64,000 nucleotides of DNA from Corylus avellana (lineage: Eukaryota; Streptophyta; Magnoliopsida; Fagales; Betulaceae), in the NCBI RefSeq assembly GCF_901000735.1, contig NC_081544.1, positions 9,425,608-9,489,607 of the forward strand, given 5' to 3'. A program made the translations under genes and the position numbers. The stretch's first letter is position 1, and every line of letters begins with the position of its first letter. Below are positions 11,686-24,499 of this stretch, piece after piece. Below the pieces are notes generated by a model, which was not told where the DNA came from, searched no databases, and saw nothing but the letters and a program-made list of their open reading frames with translations.

Positions 11686-12600
11686 TGATTGGAGAAAGTC
11701 AGCAAATCACCTAGATTTTCGGAGTTTACTAGCTACAATGGGACTTTATCTCTCTGCTGAAAGGTTTGGTTTATATCTTTAATTATGTAAGTTCATAAAA
11801 ATAGAGTTTCGCCAAGAACTTGTCAATATGTATTGTATATTGTGCTTATGCATATGGAGCTTGTTGATGCATGACATTAATGGGTATTAAGAATGTTTCT
11901 CTTAGCATGTTTAACAGCCGGGAAGGTTCTCTAGATTGTGAATGTTGCATCAAAATAGTGTTCGCGTACACATGATCAGTGACGATTTACACCTTTGAAT
12001 AATTGTGTTTGAGTTAAAGTTTGTCCTTTTTTTTTTTTTTAAAAAAAAAAAAACACTTAAAACCCCGGTCTCTATGTCATACACAATTTCTATTTGTGAC
12101 ATAACTTGATTTTTTTCAATCTCATGTGGTTAAAGTAAATAAAAAATTGAACTCTTGGATATGAAGTCAAAGATACCATTGTATTATAAAGTTTCTTAAA
12201 TTTTCTTCTATTCAATGTATTCATAGCAATCAAAATGAGATGAAGGATGTTGTGATGTTTTTAGTTTTAAGGATAATATTGACTCTCAGACCAAGTTTAT
12301 TTAGAGAGTAGTGTTATATATCTTTATTTTATCCTCCAAAGCTAATGCGGTGTGGTTGCCACAATATTCGGTGCACAGAAAACCCAAATCAAGATACGCA
12401 GGAAATGATAAAAATAATTTTCCATCTAATCTTTTATCATTCTCCGTATAATAAATCGGTAAATTCATCATTGAATTTGAGTAGCACTCACATGATTCAA
12501 CAAATCCAATGGTGTAACAATCAGAATTCATTATCTAAATTAAATTAATTTTGTGAGTGCTACATTATAGAACATGAAGCACCGACTATACAATTAATCT
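11686..12600 (+). other. DC1 gene 1 3' flank
   Basis: Conserved with the sequence after gene 2 (19,213-20,000) and after the broken copies (31,141 and 38,423): 'gattggagaaagtcagcaa', 'aaaggtttggtt', 'gtattgtatattgtgctta'. The first ~200 bp probably include the 3' UTR. No other gene is seen. Confidence 0.6.
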
Positions 12601-12612
12601 ATTCATATACAG

Positions 12613-12742
12613 TCAATCATCCTTAAGGGGTAGCTCAATCAACTGTAAACCACGCTTCATGAAGCGGAGGTCACTAGTTCGAATCCACTCTCTTCCTTCC
12701 CTTGTGTGAACATGTCAAAAAAAAAAAATAATAATAATAATA
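12613..12742 (+). mobile_element. tRNA-derived SINE
   Basis: The head resembles a tRNA with an internal RNA polymerase III promoter: an A-box-like 'tagctcaatcaactg' and a B box 'agttcgaatcc'. The tail is A-rich, (A)n(TAA)n. It is flanked by the exact 8-bp direct repeat ATATACAG (12605-12612 and 12743-12750). The acceptor-stem pairing of a functional tRNA is absent, so a SINE is the better call. Confidence 0.75.
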
Positions 12743-12848
12743 ATATACAGAAATAGTTCATAATGATATTTGTATGAAACCAATTTAATAGTTATCAAAA
12801 TGGCTCACAAAATTTTAACGCATTATATTTCTCTCATAATAAAAAAAT

Positions 12849-13318
12849 GGGTAATTTCACTTTAGACTCCTAAATTACTACTAGATTTGAGAAACCCCCA
12901 AACTTCAAAATCTCGTAATTTGGACCCTTGAACTTTTAATTGCAACCAATTTGAACCCCTCCGTCAATTTTTGCCATTAAAACCCTTAAAAAGACAAAAT
13001 TAGCCTTCAATTTTCTTTTATTAAAAAGGAAAAAATTGAAAAAAAAAAAATTGAAAAAAGGTCACAAGGTGGCCCAACCATGGGTCACCTTGTGATTTTT
13101 TATATATATAATTTTAATTTGAAATTAAAAGTAAATTTGAAATTTTATAAAAACTCAGGGGTATAAACATCATTTTTTCACTTTTAACGTTTAAAATCTG
13201 ATAGAAGGGTTCAAATTGACTGTAATTAAAAGTTTAAGGGTTCAAATTAAGAGGTTTTGAAGTTTATGGGGGTTTTTCAAATTTGGTGGTAATTCAGGAG
13301 TGTAAAGTGAAGTTACCC
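12849..13318. mobile_element. Mutator-like MITE, GGGTAA-TTCACTTTA family
   Basis: The long terminal inverted repeats start GGGTAATTTCACTTTAGACT and end with the inverse, 'gtgtaaagtgaagttaccc'. The arms cover roughly 110 bp each. The flanking direct repeat (ATAAAAAAA-like) is blurred by homopolymers. Relatives lie at 32,842, 39,854 and 62,609. There is no coding region. Confidence 0.75.
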
Positions 13319-13339
13319 ATAAAAAAAAAAAAATTAAAA

Positions 13340-14450
13340 AAAAAAAAAATACACTATATCACATAAAATGAAAATAAAACTGAGAAATTAAAAACAAAAG
13401 TTTAAGAAAATAAAAAATACAACTTAAAAGAAAAGTTTAGAATTGTGAAAAGAAATAAACAATTAAAATTAGAATATATTTTCACCTCCTCACAAGACAT
13501 GTTTAGATAGCTTGGAAATTAGAAGTTAAAAGTTATTTGTTCTTTTTCTTTTGCTTTTTTCACTTCTGAAGTTACTTGGAATTCTGCCAAATGCAAGTCT
13601 TTTGATTTTTATTGCAATACAGTTACCACGATAATCCTCTAAAAGGCAATATTTTTGCGTTGTTTGTAATATTTTTGCGTTGTTTGTAATAGGGGAATAC
13701 ATACGGATGTGAATAATGCAGTTATTTACACTTCATTTTTTTTTTTTTTTTTGAATTGACACCTTTTGGGATAAGAGTGGGATGTGATATGGTATTTAAC
13801 ATTATTCTAAAATTTAAGTAAAATAAAATTTTCTTTACATTTCACTTAGACTTGTTTGTTTCAACGTAAAATATTTTTCCGTCAAAAAATGTTTGTAACA
13901 AAAAATAGTTTTTTGAAAAATGATTTCCTTGAAAACATTTTCCAGCGTTTAGTGCGTAAAGGAAATCACAAATGTATATATATATATATATAATGTTCAC
14001 CGAGTCTCAACCAGGTCCCAGTGGGGTTCCAACTGTGTTTCGACTGGGTCTCGACAGTGGACCAGTATATATATATATATATATAAAACATGAAGCAAGG
14101 GCTACACAATTCATCTACTAATGTACTGTCAATCTGCTGAAATATGAGTAAGAAATAGTGCACAAATTATATTTGTATGAAACCAATTCGATGGTTATCA
14201 ATATTGCTTGCAAACCTTAAAGGCATGATTTTTCCCTCATAATATACAAGCGTCACTATATCACCTAAAATGAAAATAAAACAGTGATTTTTTTTTTTTT
14301 TTAAAGAAAAAAAAAAAGGAAGTTGAAGGAAATAAAAAAAATAAAACTTAAAATAAATGTTTAGAATTATGAAAAGAAATAAGCAATAATAAATTAGAAT
14401 ATCATTTTTCCTCCTATACCTTATCATGTTCCCACAGCAATCCTCATAAA
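13340..14450 (+). repeat. DC1 5'-flank copies with two (TA)n tracts
   Basis: Degenerate flank sequence, including a partial module at ~13,500-13,620 and the 'gtatgaaaccaattcgatgg' block at ~14,170. TA microsatellites lie at ~13,975-13,992 and ~14,066-14,085. No gene. Confidence 0.6.
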
Positions 14451-14690
14451 TAATTTGCTTGCGTTATAAGCAAGTGAACCCACTCGACTTGGAAATAAGG
14501 AATTGGTCTGATTCCAATTTCAAAAGGTTAGATAAGGAGAAAGCTTTACGAATTTGCAATTTCCCTCCACAACAACACCAAATAGCTGCCACACCAACTA
14601 GAATTATATTTTTTATGGCCAATTTCCAAAGTTTTCCATTGCAACGTGCGAGGGACTCCATACTAGTTGCATAGGAGTCCGTCCAATGCA
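14450..14690 (+). pseudogene. DC1 leader relic (relic 3)
   Basis: The segments 'gcaagtgaacccactcgact', 'ttgcaatttccctccacaac' and 'aacaccaaatagctgcca' align with the 5' leader of genes 1 and 2 (9640-9740, 17,130-17,240). Similarity ends before any DC1 codon, so no protein remains. Confidence 0.55.
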
Positions 14691-15425
14691 CCGAATCATC
14701 CCAGAGCTTTTCTTGGGTTTCTAAGAATTTTTGCTGTAATTCTTGGGCTTGCCTTGTTAACATTTGATATTATGTTAAATCAGATGAACTACAGCGCCTT
14801 GACGCTTTTTCTCCATCAACTACTAACTAATGATATTTGACCTTATAAAATTACCATCTTATAAAAAAAGTCCACTTTCATCAGTTAAATGGGGTAAAAT
14901 TGACGGTCAACGGTTATGTGCAAGTCATATGCCATTTTAAATTTTTTTTCTTCCACTTTTGCCCTCATTTTAAATTGTTTTCATGTGTTAGATTAGGGTT
15001 TAGGAGGGTACTGTAGTTCATGGGGGCAAAAAGTAATTACTCTCCACTTTTTTTAAAAGCTTAAGTTGATAGGAAGATATAAATTTTATCATTTAATTAA
15101 TACTTTAACACTCCCCCTCACCTCACTTGTGGACTCGCTTCCTATTAATAAGTAAGGCCCAACACATAAAATATTTAATTTAAATGAGGATAAAGTGATT
15201 GAGTCAAGGTTCAAACTCAGATCATCTAGCTTTGATACAATGTTAAATCACCTTCCTTAACAAGAAAATCACCATCGTACTGCCGCTCAATAGCTGGCAT
15301 GCGCCGCTCAAGCATTTGGCACCCCCAAGCCACCGGCGCCGCCTCGACGACCCAGTTTCTTCCAATTCACCTTGTCATTTAAATGAAATATTTAATGTGT
15401 TAGGCCCCACCTATTAAAAGGAAGT
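14691..15425. other. Gene-free stretch
   Basis: Unrecognised sequence. At ~15,060-15,250 it has wording common in LTR ends ('aacactccccctcacct', 'ctttgatacaatgttaaatc'), but no paired repeat was found. No supported gene. Confidence 0.4.
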
Positions 15426-15529
15426 TTGAGCCCACATATGAGAGAGAGAGGTGCTCAAAAGTTTGTAAGTTTTTCATTTTGTAGAAGAAAAATTTGTAAT
15501 GAATTCATTATATCCTTCATTTCATTTGG

Positions 15530-16030
15530 TTCGTGGATTGAGTATTCCATTAGGAAAATGAATAGCTATTACTAGGAATAGAGGAAAGTGGAATGAAATA
15601 GTTATTCCTATTCCTTAGTTTAGTAACAACATATGTATTATAATTGGAGTTAAACCAAAATTACCAAAAACCCCACCCTTCTTTTTAAAAAAAACAAAAA
15701 AAAAAAAACAAAAACAAAACAAAAAAGAAGGGTAGGGTTTTTGGTAATTTTGGTTTTAACTCGTTTTTTTTTAAAAAAAAATAAAAAACAAATTTTAGGG
15801 TTAAAATAAAATAAAAAATAATAAGTATTTTTTGGAAATCTATTTCATTCCATAAGGAATAACTATTCCACTCATTTTTTTAGTGGAATAGCTATTCCTT
15901 TGTGTATGAGATTAGTCATTCCCATAGGAATAACTATTCCCAGGAATAGCCCCTATCAAACAAATGAATGACTATTTTATAGGAATAGCTATTCTATTCC
16001 AAGAGTCTATTCCATAAACCAAACGGGATC
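15530..16030. mobile_element. MITE with nested inverted repeats
   Basis: The termini read 'tttggttcgtggattgag' and, inverted, 'ccataaaccaaacggga'. 'ggaatagctattcc'-type sequence is repeated throughout. An inner inverted repeat pairs ~15,651-15,690 with ~15,725-15,762 ('ccaaaaaccccacccttctt'). It is absent from the paralogous site at ~33,750. Boundaries are approximate. Confidence 0.6.
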
Positions 16031-16112
16031 CTATATTGGAAAAATGGTTTCATACAATATCTGCATTAATTCATATACACAGTATTGTGATCATGTAGAG
16101 CTTGTGTTGGCA

Positions 16113-16532
16113 TTTTTTTTTTTTTTTCTAAACAAATAAGGAAAGGGTTACAGGGCGGCCGAAGGATGACAAATCAAGCTTCAAAGAAATAAGATCTGAG
16201 ACCCATGACAAATCTGAACAAAAAAACCATTGCCGTGGCTCGGAGGGGGCGATGGAATGTCAGAGGTTATGCTGGAGTTGTGATTTTTGGATGAGATTGG
16301 ATAAATCGCACAAGACGACGGATAAGACCTCAAAAGAGGTGGAAATAACCGGAGAAAATAAATCACCGGTGAGAAGCAACATGGTGAGAGATGAAAGAGG
16401 GATAGAAGAGGGGAGGAGAGGAGGGAAGAACAAGTTCTTCCCTCCTCCTCAGGCTTTTTTCCTTTCTTGCTCTCTGACGGCGCTAGAGAGAAAAGAAAGA
16501 AAACCTAACTGCCTTTTTTACCAATGGCCACT
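16113..16532 (-). mobile_element. LINE-type or SINE-like retroinsertion, 420 bp
   Basis: A poly(T) run at 16,113-16,127 is the poly(A) tail of a minus-strand insert. The insert is flanked by a 14-bp direct repeat, agcttgtgttggca (16,099-16,112) and agcttgtgttgaca (16,533-16,546), with one mismatch. The body is relatively GC-rich and has no reverse-transcriptase frame. The signature is target-primed reverse transcription; the family was not identified. Confidence 0.7.
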
Positions 16533-16639
16533 AGCTTGTGTTGACATTCAATACGCAATGCAATTGAATTTAGGACTTGAAGATAGATAGTGAACAGTAT
16601 CATTAGGACTTGGAGATAGGAAAGTTGTGTAAATAGCTT

Positions 16640-17361
16640 GTGAGTCAAAGAACTTAAAACCGTGATTTTTTTGTTTTTTTAATGAAGTCGAATAAAATAA
16701 AAGGTCGAACTTAAAAGGGAATTATAGGATTGTGAAAAGAAATAAGCAAACAAAATTATAATATTCTTTTCCCTCCTCACAAGATACATGTATGTACTTT
16801 CGTAGATTGAAAGTTAATTAGAAGTTAGAATCTATTACGTACTTCATATCCAAGTGATTTCTTTTTTTTTCTTCTTCAACTAGAAAGAAGTTAATTCGCA
16901 CAAAATAGTAGGCTTTAGTGGGCCATGCAAATCTTTTGTTCTTTCCACCAAGGAAGTAATTACTTGACCTAGAGGATTGGAATTCTGCCAAATGCAAGTC
17001 TCTTGCTTTTGCCCCTACAATCACAATTCTCAAAAAGGTGATAGAACATATATACCTTACCAATTAAACTATAGTTTGACCCAATCTTACAAAGCAAGCA
17101 AATCTTTTGCTTGCGTTGTTTGTAGGCAACTGAACACCATTTGACTTGGGAATTATAAGGACTTGGTGTTATTCCAAAGATTAGAACTAAGTAGAAATCT
17201 TGACCAATTTTCCTCTCCCACAACAACACAAAACAGCTAGGCTTATATATATGTTTTTTTTTGGCACCCACTAGTGTTCGCATTTCCTTTCACAAATCCG
17301 AATACTATAAATTTCTCTCTTGTGTGGGTGTGTAAGAATTAAAGGGATCTGAATAAGAGAG
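16640..17361 (+). promoter_or_regulatory. 5' region of DC1 gene 2
   Basis: Contains the conserved flank module at ~16,845-17,000 and the gene-proximal leader (17,100-17,361) shared with gene 1, including 'gtgtgggtgtgtaagaatta' just before the start. Promoter elements are not individually identifiable. Confidence 0.5.
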
Positions 17362-19212
17362 ATGGAAATTCTAATAGGGATGGAAATTCAACGAGTTATA
17401 GAACAAATCTTCTCGGAACTGTCCGTGCAGCGAACAGTGGTGGAAAATGATGGTGATGAGAAAGTTGTTTGTAACACTTGCCGGAAACCGATATCGGGTC
17501 GGGCTTTCACATTCAGGAGTAGACATCTCTTTCATTTAACGTGCCTCAATTCACCCATCAACTGCAAAGACTTTGTTTCTCACTACGGAAAAGGGCACGA
17601 TCGATTGATCTTCACAAAAGAACATAAAGCTGATGGCAAGGAGGACGTTGTTTGCAACGGCTGCGAGAAGCCAGCATTGGGTCCCGGATTCAAATGCTCC
17701 ACCTTGGAATGCAACTTGTTCCTTCATGAATCATGTGTCAAGCTGCCTCTCAAGATACAACACCCCTTCCACCCAAACCACGCCCTTGATCGTATGATGC
17801 CAAAGAAGAAACATTGTACTGTTTGCGGTAAAAGCTGCAATACATATGTCTTCTACAGTTGTGGAGAGTGCGATTTCAATCTTGATATAGCATGTGCCAC
17901 CACCTTGCGAATTAATTGTACTCACGACTGCAAACACACATTCATCTATTTGTTTAACAAAGTTCAATTCACTTGTCAAGCTTGTGGTGAAGAATGCAAG
18001 GACTTAGCTTCCCTATGTACCACCTGTCAACTCTTGATTCACGGCAAATGTGCCCGATTTTCATGCATCATCAAGATTACAAGGCATGATCACTCCCTCA
18101 CTCTCACCTATTCTCTTCGTCAACTCAAAGAGCCCTTGGACAACAACGTATTCTGTAAACTTTGCTATCAAAAGGTGAAAACAGAGTATGCAGCCTATTG
18201 TTGTCAGAAATGTGATTACGTGGCCCACTTGGATTGTGCATTGGAAGATGAAGAAAGTGCATTTCTCAAGTTGGTGCATGAATCTGTTGATTTAGCAACT
18301 AACGCTATGTTGGTTGAAGTGGCTGGAAAGATAAAACATTTTAGTCATGATCAACATCATTTAATTCTTAGCAACGAGGAGCTCATGGGTGATAAGCTTT
18401 GTGATGGTTGTATGAAATTAATATCTACACCATTTTACAGTTGTACGCAATGCAACTTCTTCTTGCACATTAGATGTGCTCAACTACCAAAAAGGAAGCG
18501 ATACCAACATCATGATCACCCGCTCACCCTCAACTCACAAGGACCTCTCATTGGTGGCTTGTTTCGTTGTCATGCTTGTGATAATGTCCGCCATGGCTTC
18601 ACCTATACATGTGACATGTGTAGGTGTGAGTTATACCTTGACGTTCATTGTTGTTCAATTCCAGAAACTCTCAAACATGAAGGTCACCAACACTCCCTCT
18701 TCCTTGCAATTAATTCTAATCAAAGATGCCATGTTTGTAATTGCTCTTCTAGTGAGAAACCTGGCATATTTATATGCATTGAGTGTGATTTCGCATTGGG
18801 TTTCGAATGTGCAACTCTTCCGCTTGTAGCTAGGCAGGAACATTATGACGATCATCTCCTCAAGCTCACCTATATTGCTGAAAAACATTGCGGAGAATAC
18901 TATTGCCTAATTTGTGAAAAGGAAAGATATCCAAATCACTGGTTCTATTATTGTGCAATATGTGACTTTTCTGCTCATTCCGAGTGTGTTCTCGGAAAAT
19001 ATCCATACGTGAAGTTTGGAAGTACTTTCATGGTAAAAAATGATCACCAACATCCTCTCACTTTTGTTCCAAAGACCGAGTCGTCTCGTCCATGTGATGC
19101 TTGCGGTAAGAATTTCGATGGCTTGGCCCTAGAATGCGCTCAATGCAAATTCAATATCCACTACTTTCATTCTTGTCTCAAAGAAATAACTAACAAAGTC
19201 ACTTCGAAGTAA
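17362..19212 (+). CDS. DC1 domain (Cys/His-rich C1) protein, gene 2
   Basis: Single-exon gene for 616 residues, a close tandem paralogue of gene 1 along its full length (offset of six residues at the N-terminus). It has two N-terminal Cys-rich segments, then eight DC1-like modules from about residue 134 to 606, each with HxxH, CxxC and CxxC...C ligands. The module near residues 383-431 keeps the CDMC pair that gene 1 has lost. A second in-frame ATG at 17,380 (MEIQRVIEQ) corresponds to the gene 1 start and may be the real start. No transmembrane segment or signal peptide is seen. A putative intracellular zinc-binding protein, perhaps a stress or immune signalling adaptor; this is inference from family membership only. 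Confidence 0.93.
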   Translation: MEILIGMEIQRVIEQIFSELSVQRTVVENDGDEKVVCNTCRKPISGRAFTFRSRHLFHLTCLNSPINCKDFVSHYGKGHDRLIFTKEHKADGKEDVVCNGCEKPALGPGFKCSTLECNLFLHESCVKLPLKIQHPFHPNHALDRMMPKKKHCTVCGKSCNTYVFYSCGECDFNLDIACATTLRINCTHDCKHTFIYLFNKVQFTCQACGEECKDLASLCTTCQLLIHGKCARFSCIIKITRHDHSLTLTYSLRQLKEPLDNNVFCKLCYQKVKTEYAAYCCQKCDYVAHLDCALEDEESAFLKLVHESVDLATNAMLVEVAGKIKHFSHDQHHLILSNEELMGDKLCDGCMKLISTPFYSCTQCNFFLHIRCAQLPKRKRYQHHDHPLTLNSQGPLIGGLFRCHACDNVRHGFTYTCDMCRCELYLDVHCCSIPETLKHEGHQHSLFLAINSNQRCHVCNCSSSEKPGIFICIECDFALGFECATLPLVARQEHYDDHLLKLTYIAEKHCGEYYCLICEKERYPNHWFYYCAICDFSAHSECVLGKYPYVKFGSTFMVKNDHQHPLTFVPKTESSRPCDACGKNFDGLALECAQCKFNIHYFHSCLKEITNKVTSK

Positions 19213-20990
19213 TGATTGGAGAAAGTCAGCAATATGGCCTTAGACTCACCCAAGGCACATAGATTTCGGAGTTTATTAGCTAATGGGACTTTATCTCTCT
19301 ACCGAAAGGTTTGGTTATATTATTAATTATTAAGTTCATGAAAATAGAGTTTCGTCAAAAACTTGTCAATATATGTATTGTATATTGTGCTTATACATAT
19401 TGAGTTTGTTGATGTATGATAATATTAATGGGAATTAATGATGTTTCTCTTAGAATGTTTAACTGCCCGCGGGAAGGTTCTCTATATTGTGAATGTTGCT
19501 TCAAAATAGTGTTCACTTACACGTGAGCAATGATGATTTACACCTTTGATTACTTTGTGTTCAAGTTAAAGTTTATCTTTTATTTTTTATTTTTTATTTT
19601 TTTTATTTTTAATTTAGAACCCTAGTCTGTATGAGAATTTCTATTTCTGACATAACTGATTTTTTTTCTCTGTCATGTGGTTAAAAAAAAAAAAAACAAA
19701 GAAAATCGAACTCTTGGATATGTAGCCAAAGACGCCATTGTATTATAAAGTTTCTTAAATTTTTTTTTTTCTATTCATAGCAATCAAAATGAGATGAAGG
19801 GAGTTGTGATGTTTTTAGTGTTAATAGAACAATACTGATTATGACACTTAGACCTAGTTTATTTAAAGAGTAGAGTCTTGTATATAATCATTTTATCTTT
19901 ACAGTTGACGTGGTCACCATAGCATTCGGTGCACATAAAATATTTTGCCCATATTTAGAGATTGGTGTTAATATTTTGTCAATATTTTTTCCATATCATT
20001 TTACAAATAAATCATTAAATTTGTGGATTTATGTGGATCCCACATAAGTCAATAATAAACCCTACAAATCTAACTAATGGGTGCTCTATTGAATTTGTAA
20101 GAGAATATGAAAAAAAAAATATATATATATATATATATCGACACTAACCATTTCTCATAACATTACTCATATTTAAATTAACCTTTGACACCCATGTGCA
20201 TAGTTTTGGCACTTCAAAAATAAAAAATTAAAAAAAAAAAAACCCTCATATTTTTGGTGTAATAAAAGCATGTAAGCAGTGGCAAAACTACATAGTGGAG
20301 TCCCCATGGATAATGGAAAATGATAAATGTACGATTTAAACTCAACTTTGGCCCGACTTTTCTCTTAAGTTTAAGAAAAAAATAAAATAAAACTGCTTGT
20401 AGAGGAGAAAAAGAGCCTTAAACTAGAGAAAAAGATATTTGGTCTAGAAATTGAGCCAAAATTGAGTTTAACTTGTAGCTGTATCACACCTCATGAGTAA
20501 TTAAGGTCAATTAACTATATATATTTATCATTAACATTCATGTCAAACAGTACTAAAAATAGTTGTGCTAAAATGTGGTAACACACCATCGTGTTAAGAG
20601 CTTAAAAAACACTTTCAATATCTATAAAGTTGTGCAAAGCAAAAATGGTCCAATCGGGAAAAAAGCTCAAAAAACTTCACTAAAAATATCTAACACACGT
20701 ATTGAACATTGAACACACAAGAAGACACATTGATGGTGCCTAAACAAATGAACAGAACTCTAGGGAATTTTTTTTATTTTTTATTTATTTTTAACAACAC
20801 TAATTACACGTCTATACTCTATATATGTAACATATTTTTCCTCCAATAACTTGTAAATTTTAATCTATTATACAGAAAGTCTCAGTAGTCCTGATGTCAA
20901 ATTCAGGTCATGGTCCTATTCATGGCCAGCCAATAACAAGCTATTGTTATTGGACGAAAAGAAGAAGAAGCTATTAAATTTTTTAAATAA
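19213..20990 (+). other. DC1 gene 2 3' flank and gene-free sequence
   Basis: The first ~900 bp match the 3' flank of gene 1; later parts match ~5,400-5,760 and ~4,660-4,800. A short TA tract lies at ~20,120-20,138. No gene. Confidence 0.55.
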
Positions 20991-23600
20991 GTGAAAGTCC
21001 CTATAATTTGAACTTCTTGTACTGCTGGATATAAAACATGAAGCATGGACTATACAATTAATTAATCGATTAATCTACCGTTAATTTTCTGAATTATCAG
21101 TGAGAAATAGTGCATAATAATGATATTTGTATCAAACCAATTCTAAAGTTATCAAATTGGCTCACAAACTTTAAAGGCATAAAAATGAGAACAATAATTT
21201 TATTTAATAGATTAATATATGACAGCTATAAAACTGAAATGATGTGGCAGTGATAGTTATCATTTAGATCAACAATAGCATGTCAAAAGAAAAATCAATG
21301 CCTAATTTTCACTACGACTTAGAATGAGTCGTATAACAATCTACTAAATAACATTTATCAAATGAAAATAAAGTATAATTGTTTTTTTTTAAAAAAAAAT
21401 TAAAAGTTGAAGAAAAAAAAAATAGAACTTAATTAAAAGAAAAATTATGAAGAGCAATCTAAAAATCACATTTGTATCCCATAATTATCTCACAATATTT
21501 CTTATGTGGCAAGTGGATCTCTACAAAACATGAAGTAAGGGCTAAACGTACAATTAATCTACTAATCTACGATCAATCTGCAGAAATATATATGAGTAAG
21601 AAATAGTGCATAATGATATTTGTATGAAACTAATTCGATAGTTATCAAAAAGGCTCAAAATCGCAAACTTTAAATGAATAATCTAATTTCCCTCATAATA
21701 AACAAATGACACTGTATCACAAAAAAAAAAAAAAAAAAAAAAAACAAAAAAAAAAAACAAATAAAATAGAAGTTGAAGATAAAAAATAGAATATAAAAGA
21801 AAAAAGTTAAGAATTGTGAAAATAAATAAGCAAATAAAAATATAATATACTTTCTCCTCCTCACAAAATATATATGTTTGCGTAGAAGTTGGAAGTTGGC
21901 ATGTATTAGTTACTCCATATGCAAGTTATTTCTTTCTTTTTCTTTTTCTTCTACAACCGAAGAGAATTAAATTTGCACAAAATAGTGGACTTCAATAGGC
22001 CATGCAAATCTTTAACTTTTTCAGTAGCTGGAAAGTTACCATGTACAAAGGATTGGAATTAGGGCAATACAAATCTATGACAAATCTAAAAAAGGTAGCA
22101 GCTAGAATATATACATTACCACTTACCATGACAATCTTAAAAATTACCTTTAAATTTAAAAAAAAAATTCAAATTTTACCCCCTAATTTTTATTTTTATT
22201 TATTTTTTTAATTTTGCACCCTCTTCCAAACTCTAATTGCTAGTTTTGCCCCTAAACATTATAGAATTGAATATTGGATAAAGCAAGAATAAGTAGTCCT
22301 AGAATAAGATATAGTAATTGTAGATTCTATTAGAATATAAATTAAATAATTAAATTTAACTCTTCCTATAAACTTAATCTTTTGAAATAAGTTGTGATTT
22401 AACATACAATATCAGAGATAAAGATCGTGAGTTCATACCTTACAAATCGGATGTCAAATTTAGTTTAAGAAATCCATTAAAAAAAGTATCATCTTTCCAT
22501 TTCAAGGCCATCCAATAACAAGCCATTGATCTTACAAAAAAAATAAAAATAACAAGCCATTGTTACATACAAAAAAAATATAAAATAAAATAACAAGCAG
22601 CAATTGTTACTCCCAGAAAAGAACTTAAAACCGAGAATTTATTTATTTTTTTTTCATTTTAAAAAAAAAATGAACTTGAATAAAAATTAAAAAAAAAAAT
22701 AGAATTGAAAGGGAAGTTTAGAATTGTGAAAAGAAATAAGCAAACAAAATTAGAACATCATTTTTCCTCCTCACAAGATATGTGATATGTGTACGTACGT
22801 AGATTGAAAGTTAATTAGAATTTAGAATCTATTACTTACTGCATGTACAAGTTATTTCTTTCTTTTCTTGTCCAACTAGAAAGAAACAATTACTTTGCAC
22901 AAAAAAATAGGCTTTAGTGGTCCATGAAAATCTTTTGTTCTTTTCACCAAGGAAATTACTTGGCATAGAGGATTGGAATTCTGCCAAGTCTTTTGCTTTT
23001 GCCTCTACTATCCCAAAATCTAAAAAAGTTGACAAAATATATACCTTACCAATAAATCAAAATTAGAATATATACTTTCACCTCCTCAAAAGGTATATAT
23101 GTTTGCTTAGCTTAAAAGACAGAAGTTGGAATTTATTACTTACTCCATATACAAGTTATTTCTTTCTTTTTCTTCTTCAACTAGAGTATGAAAAGAAGCA
23201 ACTTTGTATAAAATAGTGGACTCCAATGGACCATGCAAATCTTTAGCTTTTCACATGAGAAGTTATTTGACACAAAGGATTCAATTTTTTCAATGCAAAT
23301 CTTTAGCTTTCTTCACAAGATGGGATGTTACTTGGTACAAAGGATTGGAATTTGGGCAATACTATAAATCTATCTCAAATCTGAAAGAGATGGCAAAATA
23401 TATACAAAGACAATTTGCTTGCCTTGTGGAAAGTGAAAGCCAAGTCGAGACTTTATCTTATTCCGAAGGTTTTTTTTTTAAAAATTAAAATTAAAAAAAG
23501 TATATAAAAGAGATCAATTATAACTATTTTATTTAAATGTAACCATAAATATTGCAGTTACTCGCAAGTAGGGGCTCAAAAGAAGGTGGACAGATAAAGA
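20991..23600 (+). repeat. DC1 5'-flank copies (block B)
   Basis: At least three flank modules (~21,910-22,110, 22,840-23,020, 23,145-23,400) plus the 'acatgaagcatggactatac' and 'tttccctcataataaacaaa' blocks. The stretch 22,250-22,830 matches 8,460-9,380 without the ~390-bp insertion. No DC1 coding sequence is attached to these copies. Confidence 0.7.
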
Positions 23601-23813
23601 CAAGTAGTATTCACTAAGTATAAATAAAATTATTTCCTCTCTAATTTGCATTCACCTACACCCAAATTTTTCTTTCATTCATTAATTAATACGAATGCAT
23701 AGAATAAGCATAGCCTTTGAATGAAGCGTTGGTCATCCAGACCATTCATACGCTCTTGGCCTTTGAAATTGTTTTTTTTTTTTTTTTCTAACCTTTTCCC
23801 AACTTTTAATAAT

Positions 23814-24317
23814 GGGTAAAGTCCATGTACCTCTTCAAATTACCATTCAATTGACAATGTGCCTCCAAACTTTTAATTGTGACAATGTCCCCTCTAAACT
23901 ACCAAAATATTGTCAATGTCCCTCCAATGCTAGCAAAAAGATAAAAATGTCGTTATATATTTCTCAATAAGATAAAAATACCTCTATAAATTCAAAAAAT
24001 ATAAAAAAAAATTATAATAATAATTTTTTAAAAAAGAAAATTGTAATTGAAAATAATTATTTATTTATTTAAAAAAAAAACGATTTTTTTAAATGGACAA
24101 TTTTATTTTTTTTTTAAAAAAAAGATATATTTTTTTTTTAATTCTGTTTTAAAAAAAGAAAAAAAAAATTTAAAACGTAATTTTTTTTTTAAAAAAAAAA
24201 ACGGAAGTTTTTTTATTTTTTAAAAATTATAAAATAAAAAACGAAAAAATTTCAATTTTTATAAAAAAATCGAAATTTTATAATTTTTTTTATTATTTTT
24301 AAATTCGGCCACTCCTT

Positions 24318-24356
<39 letters not shown>

Positions 24357-24466
24357 ACTAAGTGTAGTTTCGTCATTAGGGGGTCATTGACAATGTTTTT
24401 GTAGTTTTGATACATAGGACATTGTCAATAAGATGATAATTTGAGGAAGATATTTAGACTTTTTTC
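23814..24466. mobile_element. Mutator-like MITE, 653 bp, homopolymer-rich core
   Basis: Starts GGGTAAAGTCCATGTACCTC and ends 'gaagatatttagactttttt' (inverted). It is flanked by an exact 9-bp duplication TTTAATAAT (23,805-23,813 and 24,467-24,475). The arms share 'attgacaatg' sequence. The core (~24,000-24,350) is almost entirely A and T runs. No coding capacity. Confidence 0.8.
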
Positions 24467-24499
24467 TTTAATAATCATTGCGATAGATCAAGGAGCAAT

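Larger units (their letters stand above)
15426..16640 (+). repeat. Paralogue of the 33.67-33.91 kb block, expanded by insertions
   Basis: The ends (15,440-15,530 and 16,040-16,110 with 16,533-16,640) match 33,665-33,910 and 40,660-40,900 ('gtttgtaagtttttcatttt', 'acagtatcattagg'). The difference in length is explained by the MITE at ~15,530-16,030 and the LINE-type insertion at 16,113-16,532. Confidence 0.65.

Noticed and set aside
12626..12700. Possible tRNA gene
   Set aside because: A and B box-like sequences are present, but no acceptor-stem pairing. The A-rich tail and ATATACAG target duplication fit a SINE.
24000..24350. Possible centromeric or satellite sequence
   Set aside because: The A/T runs are the interior of a single 653-bp MITE bounded by a 9-bp target duplication.
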